Assembly (NCBI GenBank): GCA_003864495.1
Contig: ML133366.1
Coordinates: forward strand, 782,871 to 846,870
DNA length: 64,000 nt
Source of the DNA: Nemopilema nomurai
Lineage: Eukaryota > Cnidaria > Scyphozoa > Rhizostomeae > Rhizostomatidae
Direction of reading: 5' to 3'
Below the pieces are notes generated by a model. That model saw only the letters and a list, made by a program, of their open reading frames with translations, was not told the origin of the DNA and searched no databases. The first letter of the stretch is position 1. Every line of letters starts with the position of its first letter. Below are positions 35,401 to 47,711 of this stretch, in pieces. Position numbers and translations under genes: made by a program.

Positions 35401-36605
35401 AAGAATTGGTATCAAAATATTTAGCCATTTAAACCAAGATGATGTTTCCCTCCACCTCTCCATAGTTCATGGACATTCATGCATAAACTATAGATAGTAC
35501 TACTAAATGCTATTAAGTTTGATTCTTCTAAATTTTATGGCAATAGAAATGGAGAAGCAAGACAATTCTGCAGCTGTTGGAGGCCTTGCTTCCAAAACCT
35601 TGGGCTCTAAAGAGACATCAGGTTGGTTTTCAGTGTATATGAATATAATTATTGAGACAATAAGAAGCAACATTGGGCGTCAGCTGAATAACGCAACCAC
35701 CAATACATATTCTAAAAAAGCTACTTTACAACATTAGCAACATTAAGAGTATACCTAAAAAATATATTATTATCAAGAGTAGTAATTCTCAGGATGAGAA
35801 TAAAATAGATTTTACAATGTCCTGCAATCAAGTGAAAGGCAAATAACCCAGTATATTGATTCTGAACACCTCATGAATCTCCAAAGAACAAGCCATAAAA
35901 TCTCCATTAAGCGGCTTAACACCCTTTAAAACAAGTCAAAATTGGCAAATCGTTCGAAAAATAATTTGGTGAATCAATCAAAATTGATTTTGGGGTGGGA
36001 AGGGGCCTGATAAGTCTACCTTTCCTGCCCCAAAATTAACTTTGATTGATTGAAAAATATAAAATATATAACAATACATCAAAGAGTGCCTGTGTATGAA
36101 GTTTTCAAAAAAAAATTGAAAAAAAAGATTATTCATAAAATCTTCACTTTATGGCTTTATTATATTTATGATTAAGTAACAATGTTTCTTATGGCAACCA
36201 AAACAGGAGGACAAGTTAAGATTATGATAAACTTTAAGCATTATTAGGGGCTAGAGGAAAAGAGGATACAAAAATATCAAGAAGGTTGATTTCCTTTCAA
36301 TTTTCAACTGTGATTTATTTTTTGTAGCATTAAAGAGATCAATGGAAAAGGAGCTGACTGGCACAACACACAAGACTGATACTAAAAACAAAAACAAGTG
36401 CACAAACAAGATGTCCCTTAAGAAAAAAAAAGTTTACAAAATTGAGTCAGTAAGAGAAATAAGAAGAAAAAGTGATGGAAAGCTGGAATTCTTCTTAAAG
36501 TGGAAAGGGTATAATGACAGCGACAACACCTGGGAGCCAGAGGAGAATTTGGATAAAAAACTTGTTGATGCATTACTGCAAAACATGCCAATAACTGAAT
36601 TATAA
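32421..36605 (+). CDS. Homeodomain-like + HMG-box-like + chromodomain protein, nine exons
   Basis: Exons: 32421-32585, 32990-33128, 33428-33615, 33771-33921, 34104-34181, 34407-34574, 35240-35311, 35547-35621, 36328-36605. Phases agree throughout, giving about 440 residues with no stop. Residues about 16-70 look like a homeodomain (ARLEAAWMNGL, then SLPEKRIKHWIDNRKQKEKR), keeping Trp48, Asn51 and a basic tail. Residues about 80-130 resemble an HMG box (GFDFFKRELL, then LWASFSAREKAVYEVQAKSF). The C-terminal 55 residues are a chromodomain (VYKIESVREI, FFLKWKGYNDSDNTWEPEENL) with the aromatic cage positions present. A Lys-rich linker precedes it. This suggests a nuclear DNA- and methyl-histone-binding protein. 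Intron 1 has a 19-base G run (32633-32651). The homeodomain and HMG calls are weaker than the chromodomain. Confidence 0.75.
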
Positions 36606-37231
36606 TTAGAATTATAATGCAAGATCCTTGCAAACTAGTTTTTTACAATTATTTACAGACAGTTTCTTAAAGAGTCTTTTAAAGTCAACAGGTGAAGAAA
36701 GCTACAACATTAACCATCAAAACATAAACTTTATTTTAAAATAATTAATTTGAACTATAAAAAAGTTTTTCTTTCATTGGCAGAAATTTCAGAAAATTCA
36801 CTAGGAAGGGAGTTTCTTGCTTAAAAAGGTGCATATATTTCTATACACCAATTTAAAATGCAGCCTCGTTTTAGAAATAACTCCCAACTTGTTGGTTTAC
36901 CACCTTTCATTTAGTTTGGATACAATCTTCCAAAATGTTTATGCTTTAATCGGTTTGATTGCAATAATTGCTCTAAGTCAAACTTTTTACTCTAATTTCC
37001 TTATCACAGTAAAACTTCTTTTAGAATGATTTAAAAAACTTTTTTTACTGAATCCATTGCTTGAATTCAAATCTGACGTCAAACATCTTTTACAAAGAAT
37101 TTTGAGTAGTTTTGCATAATGAGGCCAAAGCTGAATTGGTGGAGTATTATGTATGTAATTATTCATTACTAAGGGGCATGCCTTTAATTCCATATATGTA
37201 GAACTGAAAGATAGAATTACATTTAAGCCCT
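36606..37231. other. Spacer between convergent genes
   Basis: This 626-base stretch lies between two convergent stop codons and probably holds both 3' untranslated regions. No other gene is seen. Confidence 0.4.
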
Positions 37232-40200
37232 TTAAGGTATGACAGCGAAATTAATGCGACCTTCGAGTTCACTAAAACACAGCCTTTCTTTTGGGTTGGC
37301 TTCCAGGCAGTTGGCGCATAAGAATTTCAAGGCCCGTTTTGTCTTAGAAGACATGTCTGGCCTTTTGCTGAGGATGTTGTTTAGAATTACCCCAAAGGAA
37401 AATATGTCCGAAGTCCTTGAAGGAGGGCTGGTACCGCTAAGTACTTCTGGAGCAACATAATTTTCTTCTTTGAGTTCCTCCTTCTGCACATCTGTCAATG
37501 GCTTGGCAAACTCCTCTCTGCAAGCTTTGCTGAATCCAACAAGGACTGGGTTGAAAAGTAGCCCAGCTGGCTCAAGTAAAATGTTATTAGTTATAAGTTT
37601 GTTGTGAGCTACATGCTTGCTTTGCAAGTAAGAGAGTGCATGCTCAATACCCTGCAATATACTACACACTTCTCCTCTTGAGATATAAGTTGTTTTTCTT
37701 AAATAGTTAGTCAAAGTGCCCCCATTCACAAAACTTGTGGCAAGGAAGCATTGTTTCTCGACAAAGAAGATACCCTGGAGAGTGACAATATTTGGATGTT
37801 GTCCCAAGTATTTGAGAATTCGTGCCTCATATGTGCATTTAAATAGTGAGTCTTTCGTGTACTTTTTGGCAACCACCGAGTGCCCTGTACTTAACAGACA
37901 GCGAAAAATATGTGTCTGCTTTCCATTCCAGATGAACTGGCTGTTCATATCTTGTGGGATGTTGGATGATTCTACCACAGGCACAGTCAGCTCTAGCATT
38001 AAGGGGTCATTTTTTGAAAAAGAATCACTTAATGTGGCATTTTCTACAAGCTTCATTGCTCTTGGGTTGAATATACCCTTCATAGTCTCCAAGTAATGCT
38101 CAATGTTTTTTTTTTTGAAGAGATCGTCTATCTTCCAATAGCATTAGGGACTGTTTTTGTGAAACATCAAGTTTCTTTCTAAGCATTGATGTATGATCGC
38201 GTAGGTCTTTATTCTTAAGGCGTAAATTGTTTATTTCTTGTTTCATAACATGCACCCTGTTTTGTGTTACATCACTTTGAGGCATCTGGAAAAATAGTTT
38301 ATCCTTAAAAAGTTATCATGTAAAAATCTCGAAGAAATGTGGAAATCAAAGGGAAATCAAGAAAAAATGTGGAACTAACATAACAGGGTTTTATAGTAAT
38401 TTATCAAAGGCTATGCATTGGACATATTTTCTGTCTTGTATTAAAAACACTTCTCATATAGGGATTGCTGTTCAAGTCCCTTATTTCCATCAATGAACAT
38501 GAAATTGCTTACCGTCATTAATGAGCTCTTCTGAAAATCTTCCAAACTGTTATCTACCATTACAGCTGTCGACTGAATAGAAAGTGTGATTTTTTAATAC
38601 AAAGCTAGTGATTATCAAACTTTAATTTTTGGGCTTTTCAAGAATTCTACATACCAGTTGTCTGATGATCTTATTAAGTGTGAAATTCAGAGTTCGGCCA
38701 TTTTCAATATGCATAAACAACAATTGAAACACAATTGTTGATATATGGACTTTTTGTCAAAAGTTACCCAATTTTACCAAAGATTTGCCAGGACGTCATT
38801 GAAGTGTATAGATTGAAAACCAAAATCTAAAGGTGTGTGAAATCGAAAAAAGTTTGTCTTGTCTCTAATCTGAAATCCCAGCGAAGTGGAAATGGGCCTT
38901 AAGAAGCCTTTTTTATAGAAATTAATGTATGGTAAAACAGTAACTGTCATAAATTTGTCAAGAGACACACAAGATACTAAGTGGAGATATAATACTAAGT
39001 CACGCACACTTTCGCTTTCTGAGGAATCTGAATTGCTTAGCTGGGGTTGGGCAATCAGTGTTGATGTTGGTAGGTTGTCTTCCTAACAAAAAAATAGATG
39101 AACCTCATGGGATAAATCACAAATGACAAATTAATCAACCTGTGTACAAAAAATAAATTTCAACATAGACAAGGAACTAACAGATTTAGGACCTAACAGA
39201 GCATATAACAGATTGACTGGGCTAAAACGTTCCAGGGAGGGGGGGGGGGGTAAACATGCTAAAAACCAAGTGTAGGGTGATTTTTTGTGTAGTTTTAAAC
39301 CATTTTGGGAAATATTAGGGAGGCATACCATCATACCCTGCTGCCCCTCCTGCTTCCATAGTCCCTGATTACAGATTATACAGTTATCCAGAAAGTAATA
39401 AGATTTTGATTAGAATCTGACTATCATTAGGAATAGAAACCACTATAAAGCAAGAGGGAGTATACTGGTCATAAAAAGAGCAGTGAAAAAAAACTAGAAA
39501 AGAATTACTGATTTTGTGTCCACTATCTCTTTCAGCCTTTGTACTGTTCTAGGAATGTTTGTGTTTGGGTCAAGTTTATTCTGAAACAGCAAAGAGAAAA
39601 TGGTAACCTAAAATGTAAGCTAACCTAAAAATGTTACTTAAAATTACCTTAATATAAAGGGATTCAGGATAGGACAATGAAAGGACAATTTTCAAGTCAA
39701 TAACAACAAAGGAAAAAAGCAAATTGCTAAATAACTAAAGGCATCACCTTGAAATTTCATCCACTCTTGAAAAAACTATAAATTTGTGAATAAACTCTAA
39801 GTATTTGGCAGGATACCCTTAACACAAATAGACAGCACAACTCCAGACGATTTTATCAATTTACTATTGCTTTGTTTTTGGAAGATGCAATTTAATTGAA
39901 ACAGTGCAATGAAACTCATTCATAAGGCAAGTTGAAAGCTAGGGTTTTGAAGAGGTTATTGATGTTTAGGAACTTATAAAGCTCATTAGAATGTTCCTGG
40001 ACACATGTCGTTATAGCATATTTACTATAACAGGAAACAACAAGAAACAAATACAAAACAAGAAGAAACAATAAGAAAACAACATGAAACAATTAGTGAC
40101 TTTGCATAGAGGAACAAGCTGTATAGGTTGACAATCTACATCTTGAACATTGTTTTGTTTGGGAGCCTAACCCTAAAGCCTCTATAAAGTTTCAGTAAGT

Positions 40201-41771
40201 TCCTAAAACAGTTGAATTCAGGGGAAAAAAGGCAAATTGCTATATTTCAACCTTCCCGGTAGTTGTTCCATGTTACTCCCAATGCCAGTGAGATTTGCTC
40301 TTACAATGCTGGCATTTCATATCAGGCTTTCATAGTTTAATTCCTCTTACAAAAATACCATATTAACATCTACTATCATAGCTATTAATGCAGGATTTCC
40401 ACTAAAAAAATAAACTTGTACCACAGTTAAAATTTTTCTAAGTAGTTTCCACTTGTTTCTTCTTGTTTCCTAGTCGTTTCTACTCATTTCCCGTTATAGT
40501 AACCATGGTTTGTGTATCCAGTTATAATTCTGATACAGATGTACTGGTGGTTAGTACAAGACAAATGTGCAAGACAATTTTTTAATTAAAGTATACATTG
40601 CCCATCATTAACAGGTGTTTCTCATAATCTAAATGTCATATTCAATGAAAATATTTGATCACTATAAAGAAAATGTTTGAAGAAATGAAGACAAAATTGG
40701 TATGATAGAAAAATTGAGGAAAATCTAGCTTTATATTATTTAATTACTTAGATATTATTATTCTTTTAAAGTTTGTTTTTTCTAATTGGAATATCTAAAA
40801 AAAGGTTAAAGCCAACTTAGGTGTGTATTTGACTTACAGTGTACTTTGATTGCAACTCAAAAATTAGCTTTTCTTTGACATCTGAAATTTCCATTCCACC
40901 TTCAATCAATGCGCTAACTTGTTTCTACAATATGGTAACAATGAAGTGGTTACATATCAATTATTGCAAACTTCAAACAGCTTAACTCCTGATAGCATCT
41001 ACACAATATAATTACAATTTCCATATATCAATACATATAAGGGTTTTTAAGAATTTTTACTTGGAGTGAGTGTATTTGAAGGGACTTGTTGTGTCAAAAT
41101 CCATGATACCTTAAACATAAAAAACAATATATGCATTATGTATATGTATAACTTTTGAGAATTTTCATATTTAATTTCATGATGTATGTTCATTTGTGCA
41201 ACTGCACACATGTTGATTACTGATGAAAATGAAAACCAAACCATTAACAAAAATTTTCAATTCTCTGGTTTAGCTAAATTGACAATGTTTGCCATGCAAA
41301 ATATTGCAATAAATATAGAGAGAGAAAGGTGGCATAACAGAGGCAGCTTGGGACCCTAGGGGTTTTTCAGTTCAGGCACAAGTGATTTTAAGAATTTTTG
41401 AAACAATATAGACAAACACATAAATCAACAGACTTTCCAGTAAATTAGGTTCATGTAGTCCCTGGGCCCCTTGAAATCATTTATCACGTCCAGGATACCA
41501 GCTTCACAGTAAAAAGCACAAAAAGAATTTGCTGGGGCCCCCTAAGTTGGAGGCCTCTAAGGTTGGGAGCCCATAGTTTTCGAACTAAAGGCAGCTTTTT
41601 TCTATGTTACACCACTGAGATAAAACAAGTTAAAATATGTTTTATAGTTTGTCTTACATCAAGTGATTTGCGAAGCCTCTTTTTTAGCCTTGCTTTGCCA
41701 TTTCTTTTCACACAAGTGTTATTTTTCAGCCCAAGCACAACTATTTCCTGGACCAAAGCATGATGCTCCAT
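37232..41771 (-). CDS. Coiled-coil pseudokinase, multi-exon
   Basis: Visible exons on the minus strand: 41771-41658 (ATG, MEHHALVQEIVVLG, basic end), 40924-40838, 39580-39509, about 39079-38781 (acidic, then YLHLVSCVSLDKF), 38572-38513, and a last exon from about 38286 to 37232. The last exon has a coiled coil (NNLRLKNKDLRDH) and a kinase-like fold of about 260 residues. The VAIK lysine (VVAKKY) and an alpha-C Glu (TYEARIL) are present. HRD is replaced by HNK, DFG by GFS, and APE is kept (VAPEVL). A pseudokinase is therefore likely. An 11-A run near 38106-38116 shifts the frame between coiled coil and kinase; ten As would join them, so this may be a sequence error. Convergent with the chromodomain gene. 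The role is unknown; scaffold or regulator is a guess. Confidence 0.7.
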
Positions 41772-41895
41772 CTCAATCCGGATCTAAACTTTTTATTAGA
41801 AGTAATTAACAGTAAATTTGATGCAGAGTGAATTAAGAGGTAAAGATGAATAATAAAGAAATTTTTAATTTGCTTTTTAAAATGGGTCATTACTC

Positions 41896-42600
41896 AAAAA
41901 TGGTTTCTCTTGTTGATTGCTCCAGGAAAATGCTTTATGATGTTGGGGGGATGGTTGGAATTTATGTTGATGTAAAGTTGTTGGTCGTTGGGCTTTCTGT
42001 ATGGACAGTACGATTGGTCTGTTAGGTTTAGTGTTACGTCGAGGTAGTTGACAATTTTCAGGTTGGCCCGTATGGTGATGTTGAGTCCATGGTTCTTGAA
42101 AAGTTTTGTGATATCCTTCCTGATTCTCTCTGCTCGTGGGCCAGAAGGATTTTTAAAGACAGCGAGTTCATCGTCTCTGTAAAGACCAATGTTGTCTTTT
42201 CCACATTTTCTGCACAGCTTTCTTAGGATGAATAGTCCAACCGGTTCACAAATTTCTTCGCTGTCAAAGCTCCCCATGGTAACATCAAACATATGGCTGT
42301 CTTTTTTCACCCGTGTATTACCTTTGCTGAATAGGAGAGATTTGCGGGCATGCATTATGATGTTGGTATCCTCTTCGGTGATTTTACAGTATTTCTTGGC
42401 GAAGGAGATTCAGTCTGTAAGAAGTTTTTCGGCTGTTGAGGGATAGAAGTTTTCAATGTCAAAGATAACAAATGTATGTTGATGTGCTGTTGAACCAGTT
42501 GATTACAGATGAAGTGTTTTTCTATTGGTTTAGGGTAGTTCGATTTAATCCTGAAATAAGTTAATTTTCTTATCATCTTCGAAGGAAGCATCTTCCCCAT
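41896..42600 (-). pseudogene. Penelope-like reverse transcriptase fragment
   Basis: The minus-strand frame from about 42355 has FDVTMGSFDSEEICEPVGLF, the catalytic YRDD box (GLYRDDELAVF) and NLKIVNYLDVTLNL, typical of Penelope-like RT palm and thumb. Upstream (42600-42360) a shifted frame holds the preceding palm region (SKMIRKLTYFRIK). At least one frameshift near 42360-42420 and missing N- and C-termini mark it as a relic. It matches the family of the GIY-YIG fragment at 17873-18403 in style, but whether they come from one lineage needs alignment. Confidence 0.8.
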
Positions 42601-42639
42601 TGGCTATACAAATCTCTTCTGCCAACATTGCAAGATTTT

Positions 42640-43000
42640 TAAGATAGGCTCTATAATTGAGGTAAACGCAAGCCATAGAGTATATAGTAGCCCCTATCAA
42701 AATGCACTCTCCATTAATGAGGACCTTGGCGTGTCATCAACGAAAGCATAAGGAATCCCCACATTTTCATTCAATCTTTCACTGAGCTCCCAAAAAAATG
42801 TTCGGCCATGAGAGAAGCTCACAATATGAGTTTGTTCTCCTTTAAGCCGTATCACAAGGCGATGGATCATTGATGGGTAGTGGTTAAAATAACCAATAAC
42901 CTTGCCCTTGGTTGTATTACTCGGAAAGATGAATAATTTTGTAAAAATAGTTTTTTTTGCTAAAATAAAATAGTGAATGTAATTAATAATCAATCCTTTA
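42640..43000 (-). other. Unrecognised coding-like fragment
   Basis: Two adjoining minus-strand frames read like protein. One has GYFNHYPSMIHRLVIRLKG and HGRTFFWELSERL; after a one-base shift near 42720 the other continues GECILIGATIYSMACVYLNY to EEICIANGEDASFED. I cannot place it in a family. It abuts the Penelope RT fragment on the same strand. It may be a decayed exon. Confidence 0.3.
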
Positions 43001-43255
43001 CTACATAAGCCAACAACAAAATATTGCAAAAACAAACGATAATTGCTATATATAAAGTATTCAATATATAAAGAATTCAATTAGCTATTGAAAAATAGGT
43101 GGACTGATGCACATGCTCAATAGCGAAATAATGCTAGCAGGGAAAGAAATACTTGGTCTATAGACCGTTTTCACGTGACGTGACAAAAGAATTCAAACCG
43201 AGGCTTCCATCATGTTGGTGTTCCGCTTTTGTTTACGTACCGTAGCAACACCCAT

Positions 43256-44571
43256 ATGTTCAATAGCAAAAGAAAACTAAACACATTTATCGGTCATGTC
43301 GAAACTGAAGCGAAGTTTACTTTATCGTTGTCCAACTATGCCAAGAAGCTGGAAAACCATGTTTTGAAGCGTTACACGGAAAATATCACGTATATCGGCG
43401 TCGATCCAATGTTGATCCCAGATAGCAGTTACGATCAAGAATGTTTACCGCCTGTAGAAGCCACGGACTTGTTGTCATATCTCTTGTAGATACAAGTTAT
43501 TACACGAAAACCTAATTCAAGGCTTTCAGAAGTTTGCAGGCATACTATCATACGGTATCTTGCTTTATCATCCTGGTACAAGGAAAGGTAGTTAATGGCA
43601 AAATATTTGTTGTCATGGGGAAAGTACGGCATTCTCAAAGGATGAATGTCAGCCCAGTGCCAGTCTGGGTAATTACAGAAAATGATGAGACTATCCTTTC
43701 TGCACATTGCATTGGCTGCATGGCTGGAGAATGCTGTTTTCATGTTGCAAGCATGCTCTTCTACATTGAAGTTTGGACAATGGAAAATTAGCCTGTACCC
43801 AAGTGAAATGTACCTGAATTCTCCCTTCTTATGTCAAGGAAATATCTCATTCCCCTGTCAAAGATATTAACTTTAAATTTGGAAAGAAACTAAAGAAGGA
43901 TTTAGACCAAGCAGTTGACAATGTTAAGCAAGATCAAGAGGGAAGCATGAATAAGTAACTGACTTGTGATGGCCCAACAAAAAAAAGACAACCCAGTTTC
44001 AAGTGAGGATGATATAAAGTCACTGTATGAAGCATTGAGTAAATGTAAAGTAAAGCCTGCAGCACTGAGCCTTGTACACCCATATGCCAATTCATTTATA
44101 TCGAAAAGCAGTGGCATTGCAACAATTGCTGAACTTTTTGATGAGAAGTACCTTTCCTATCAGTACCATGATCTCATACAAGCCTGCTCAGACATCCATG
44201 TTACGATCTCAAGTGAAGATGCAAAGCAAATTGTGTTGGATACAAGAAGCCAGGCCAAGAGCAGTGGATTTTTCCATCATTGAGCGGGAAGAATTGGTGC
44301 ATCCATGAGTAAGTCAGCAAGTCACACAGATCCAAGCCAGCCATCTCAATCACTGATAAAGTTAATTTGCTATCTAGAAATTTTAAAGTTCACAAATGCT
44401 TCCACTGAATATGAATGTCAACATGAGAAGTCAGCAATTAAGCTATTTGAGATTGACATGAGGAAGAAGCATGTGAATAACAAAGCAATTCAACGTGGCA
44501 TGTTTATCAACAAACACAACCCTTTCATTCACACAACACCTGATTTTTTATCGTCATGTGATCCAAAGTGA
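43256..44571 (+). pseudogene. SWIM zinc finger + YqaJ-like nuclease gene, decayed
   Basis: The N-terminal segment (MFNSKRKLNTFIGHVE, to about 43490) is followed by KVRHSQRMNVSPVPVWVI and a SWIM-like Cys/His cluster (AHCIGCMAG, ECCFHVASMLFYIEVWT). Two further frames (43966-44283 and 44305-44571) lead to YqaJ-like signatures (ALSLVHPYANSF, EYECQHEKSAIKLF, NPFIHTTPDFLSSCDP). YqaJ domains are exonuclease-like and are often joined to SWIM fingers in invertebrate mobile-element proteins. A frameshift near 43490, a TAA near 43512 and breaks near 43800-43960 and 44285 show it is dead. Confidence 0.65.
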
Positions 44572-44869
44572 GGCCATTTCAAAAGTGCTAACATAACAAA
44601 CTCCAAGCGGCGCCAAAGGAGACTAAACATTCTCAATTCATTAAATTCTAAAACGTTTTCCTGCGTTCATCCATCATCAGTAGAAATGCCAGTTAATTGA
44701 AAGACCTACGCTCTTTTAATCGGGGCTTTGCAGTTAAATCTTGGCTTAATCTGTCGTCAGTTGATATTATATGCACAGAATATGCAGAGGATTTGTGAGC
44801 TGATATCATCAAGCACGCTGGCAAACTTACGACTAGCAAGACATGCAAACGGAAAAGAAAACCACGAAG

Positions 44870-46180
44870 GTTCTGGGTAAGGCCGGGCAGAACGCAAGTT
44901 TAGTGGAATAACTTCAAGGAAAATTTGATGGTGAAAGAAGAATGGAGGGAAAACTTCAGAATGTCCAGGGAGACATTCACTGAACTTTGCGATGAATTAA
45001 GGCCATATATTCAAAAGCAGAGGACACACTTAAGATAATCTATTGATGTGGAAACCCATGTGGAAACTCTTTATTACTTGTCAGATGAAGGATTGTACAG
45101 AAAGGTAGCAATTTCGTTTGGAGTAGCTAGATCTACTGTTTCAATAGTGATATGCAAAGTAACCAAGGCAATATCACAGCATCTTGGATCAAAATATATC
45201 AAATTGCCAGTTACTTAAGCAGACGTTGAGCACCATACCAAAAATTTCTCGAAAACCACGGATTTCCTCCAACAAGTTAATCGTACAGCTAAACAAAACT
45301 AAATGGTGGTGTTCCACGAAGGTCGGATGTCTAAGGCAAACACTTGCAATCTATACTTAAAATTGCATCATAAGTCAAAGCCCCTGCGGAATTACTTGCC
45401 GAGGATTCAGTGAGGTTGGATAACGAATATTTTCTTTCAAGCGGCAAAAGATGGCATAAACCCGAAGAACCCAATCAGCTTTTGTCCCGAAAGCTTTCTT
45501 GTTGCAGCGCCGCAAAATGTGTCAAGGAAAATGTGCCAAGATCTTCCAAAAAGTGAGATGATCGCATTGAACTGTTCCATGACATAAATCTTAATATTTC
45601 CTGAAAATTTCCGAAATCTGAAAGCTAACTTTTTGTGATCGTTTGTCACAGTAAATCACTGGGGAGAAAGTGATGTCGGAACAACAACTATCTCATTTCC
45701 GTTTTTCGTTCTCGTTGTCAAATAGATTGTGAAAAGGGTCTATTATCTATTATATATTAAATACCAACTCAAGTATAGAAAATTTGCTCAGATTCCAGGA
45801 AAGTACCAGTTTGCCTAATAGATGTTTCAGTTTACCCGATACTGCCTTTCTTAATGAAAGAATTCCCATCTGGTGGGAAAACAGTCCAAGAGCAATGTTT
45901 TAGCTATCGATTGTCATCAGCAGGTATGATAATTGAATGTGCGTTTGGCAGATTGAAAGGACGGTTCAGTGCATTGAGGAGGCCATTGGATATCTAGTTG
46001 GAATCAGTCCCCTATTTTATTCATGCTTGCTTCATATTACATAATATATGTGAACTGAAGAATGAGCCCATTCATGAAAATTTGGTTCAAAGGTCAAAGG
46101 AGGTTGATAAAAATGCTCAGCCTTCTTTAACAACACACAGAAACTACAATAGTGCTGTGGAAACTGATGGGGAAAAATAA
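44870..46180 (+). pseudogene. Second Harbinger-type transposase, interrupted
   Basis: The 5' part (44870-45220) has ETFTELCDELRPYIQKQ and the helix-turn-helix (YYLSDEGLYRKVAISFGVAR), with two stops. After about 550 unrelated bases, 45803-46180 gives PILPFLMKEFPSGGKTVQEQ, the Glu-bearing MIIECAFGRLKGRF, one stop, and FIHACFILHNICEL. The first catalytic Asp region falls in the replaced segment, and the GDPAY-type second Asp site reads DVSVY. It belongs to a different Harbinger subfamily from the elements at 3.6 kb and 59.7 kb. Confidence 0.8.
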
Positions 46181-46269
46181 GATATATTTTTGTTAGAAGT
46201 ATATGTATAAGAAGTACAGATATAAGTATTTTGAGCTAACATATGAAACTTTAACACTGACTAATATTT

Positions 46270-47137
46270 TTGCTTATAAGTTGGCATAAGTGATTTCATC
46301 ATCAGATTCTTCAAAACCTGCAATATGTGTTCTTCTTACTTTCTGATACGGTCTTTGGTTGGCCCTTTTAATCTGATCCAGAAAGCCTTGGCTACCACCT
46401 TATGCAGGGGTGTATTGCACTTGTGGCAGGTAGTTGAAGGCTGGCTAAAGTATATAGTGTGGCAGCCTTAGTGCTGCAGTTAGGGCATTTGTAAAATTGA
46501 CAAGAGAATTCGTGAATATATTCATTTGTGCTGCATTGGATTTATTTTTTCCTTCATCTCTGCAAGCATTTGCTTTTTATGCAATTGGGGCTTTCTCAAT
46601 TTTGAATTTTGACTCTCTTTGAAATGTTCGCCCTGGGAACATTCAATATCAACATCATTTCCTGTAGTGTTGTTACCAGATGGTTGATCATTGATGGGGG
46701 ACGATGAATCGAAAGAGCTCGTGTCTATACCCCCAGCAACTGATTCGGCTTCTTGGCACCCAGCTCAAATATCTAAACACAAATTACAAAATTGACCAAC
46801 AAAGGGACCTCCACCACATTTCCTTCCTGAATCCAATGCAATTTTGAATTTATTTCTTAATGCTTTTATTTTAGCAAGTAGCCTGTCTTTGATAAAATAA
46901 GCTGCTGGGCTTTGACAACAAAGTCCTTCACTTTTGCCGACTTTTGGATATCATTCAAGGAAGGTTTCTCGAATTTCCGTGTACTTCGTCTTGATGGACT
47001 CCCAATCAAAGCCTTGACCAGACTTGTCTGCTTTATAATGAAGTATTACTTCAAGCAGAAGTTGTATCTCCTCATCGCTCCAACTAAACAAACTATTCTT
47101 CTCTTCTGGAAATTTGCCTTTTCTTTTTTGGGGCATG
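46270..47137 (-). pseudogene. Myb/SANT-like partner of the second Harbinger element
   Basis: It begins MPQKRKGKFPEEKNSLFSWS at 47137, with a SANT-like domain (SDEEIQLLLEVILHYKAD, IKTKYTEIRETFLE). After a TGA it continues YPKVGKSEG, LLAKIKALRNKFKIALDSG and a Ser/Asn-rich linker, with another TGA after NLCLDI, to a helical MLAEMKEKI tail. It is convergent with the transposase at 44870-46180, as expected for a Harbinger pair. It provides DNA binding to the transposase in active relatives. Confidence 0.65.
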
Positions 47138-47220
47138 TCGATGATGAATGTATTACCAGCTAACTGATGATGGATGAACACAGGAAAACTTTGTAGAATT
47201 TAATTAATCGTTCACAACTT

Positions 47221-47500
47221 GATGGAACACAACGCCCTTTCATTGAAAAAAGATAGGCAATACAAAACTTTCCAAGGTGTAGAATCAAGTCTCCTATTTG
47301 ATTTTGACACCCATGTTTCTACTCATGGTCGGGATTGCACAAGAAGAAAATTTAATTGAATCGCGGATACAGGTGAATTACCTGACACACATTATTATGT
47401 ACTTAACAAGAATAAACCTTTTAAATACAACCTTACAAAAATAATTAATGAAGCAAAAGACCTCAAACAAAGGACTCAAATACTGTGGCGGAGCTAAGGG
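47221..47500 (+). other. Open frame with one stop, unrecognised
   Basis: One frame from the ATG at about 47224 runs about 90 codons with a single TGA. It includes LLFDFDTHVSTHGRDCTRRK and THYYVLNKNKPFKYNLTKII. No family is recognised. It may be a decayed exon of a mobile element. Confidence 0.25.
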
Positions 47501-47711
47501 GTGTTTGAGTAATTACCCTGGCTCTTTTAAAGTATGGTCCAAACAATTTTAGTACAAATGGAGAAAAGACAATTGGATAGGGGAACGGGCAGCTATTTCA
47601 TAGGATTTCCTTAGTGTTTCACTTCTGGATACGGTTATTGTGAGCAATTTCTTCTGGGAATAGTTGTGGCACTAAATATTGCACAAAGAGGTGTTTTTCT
47701 GTGTTACAAAA

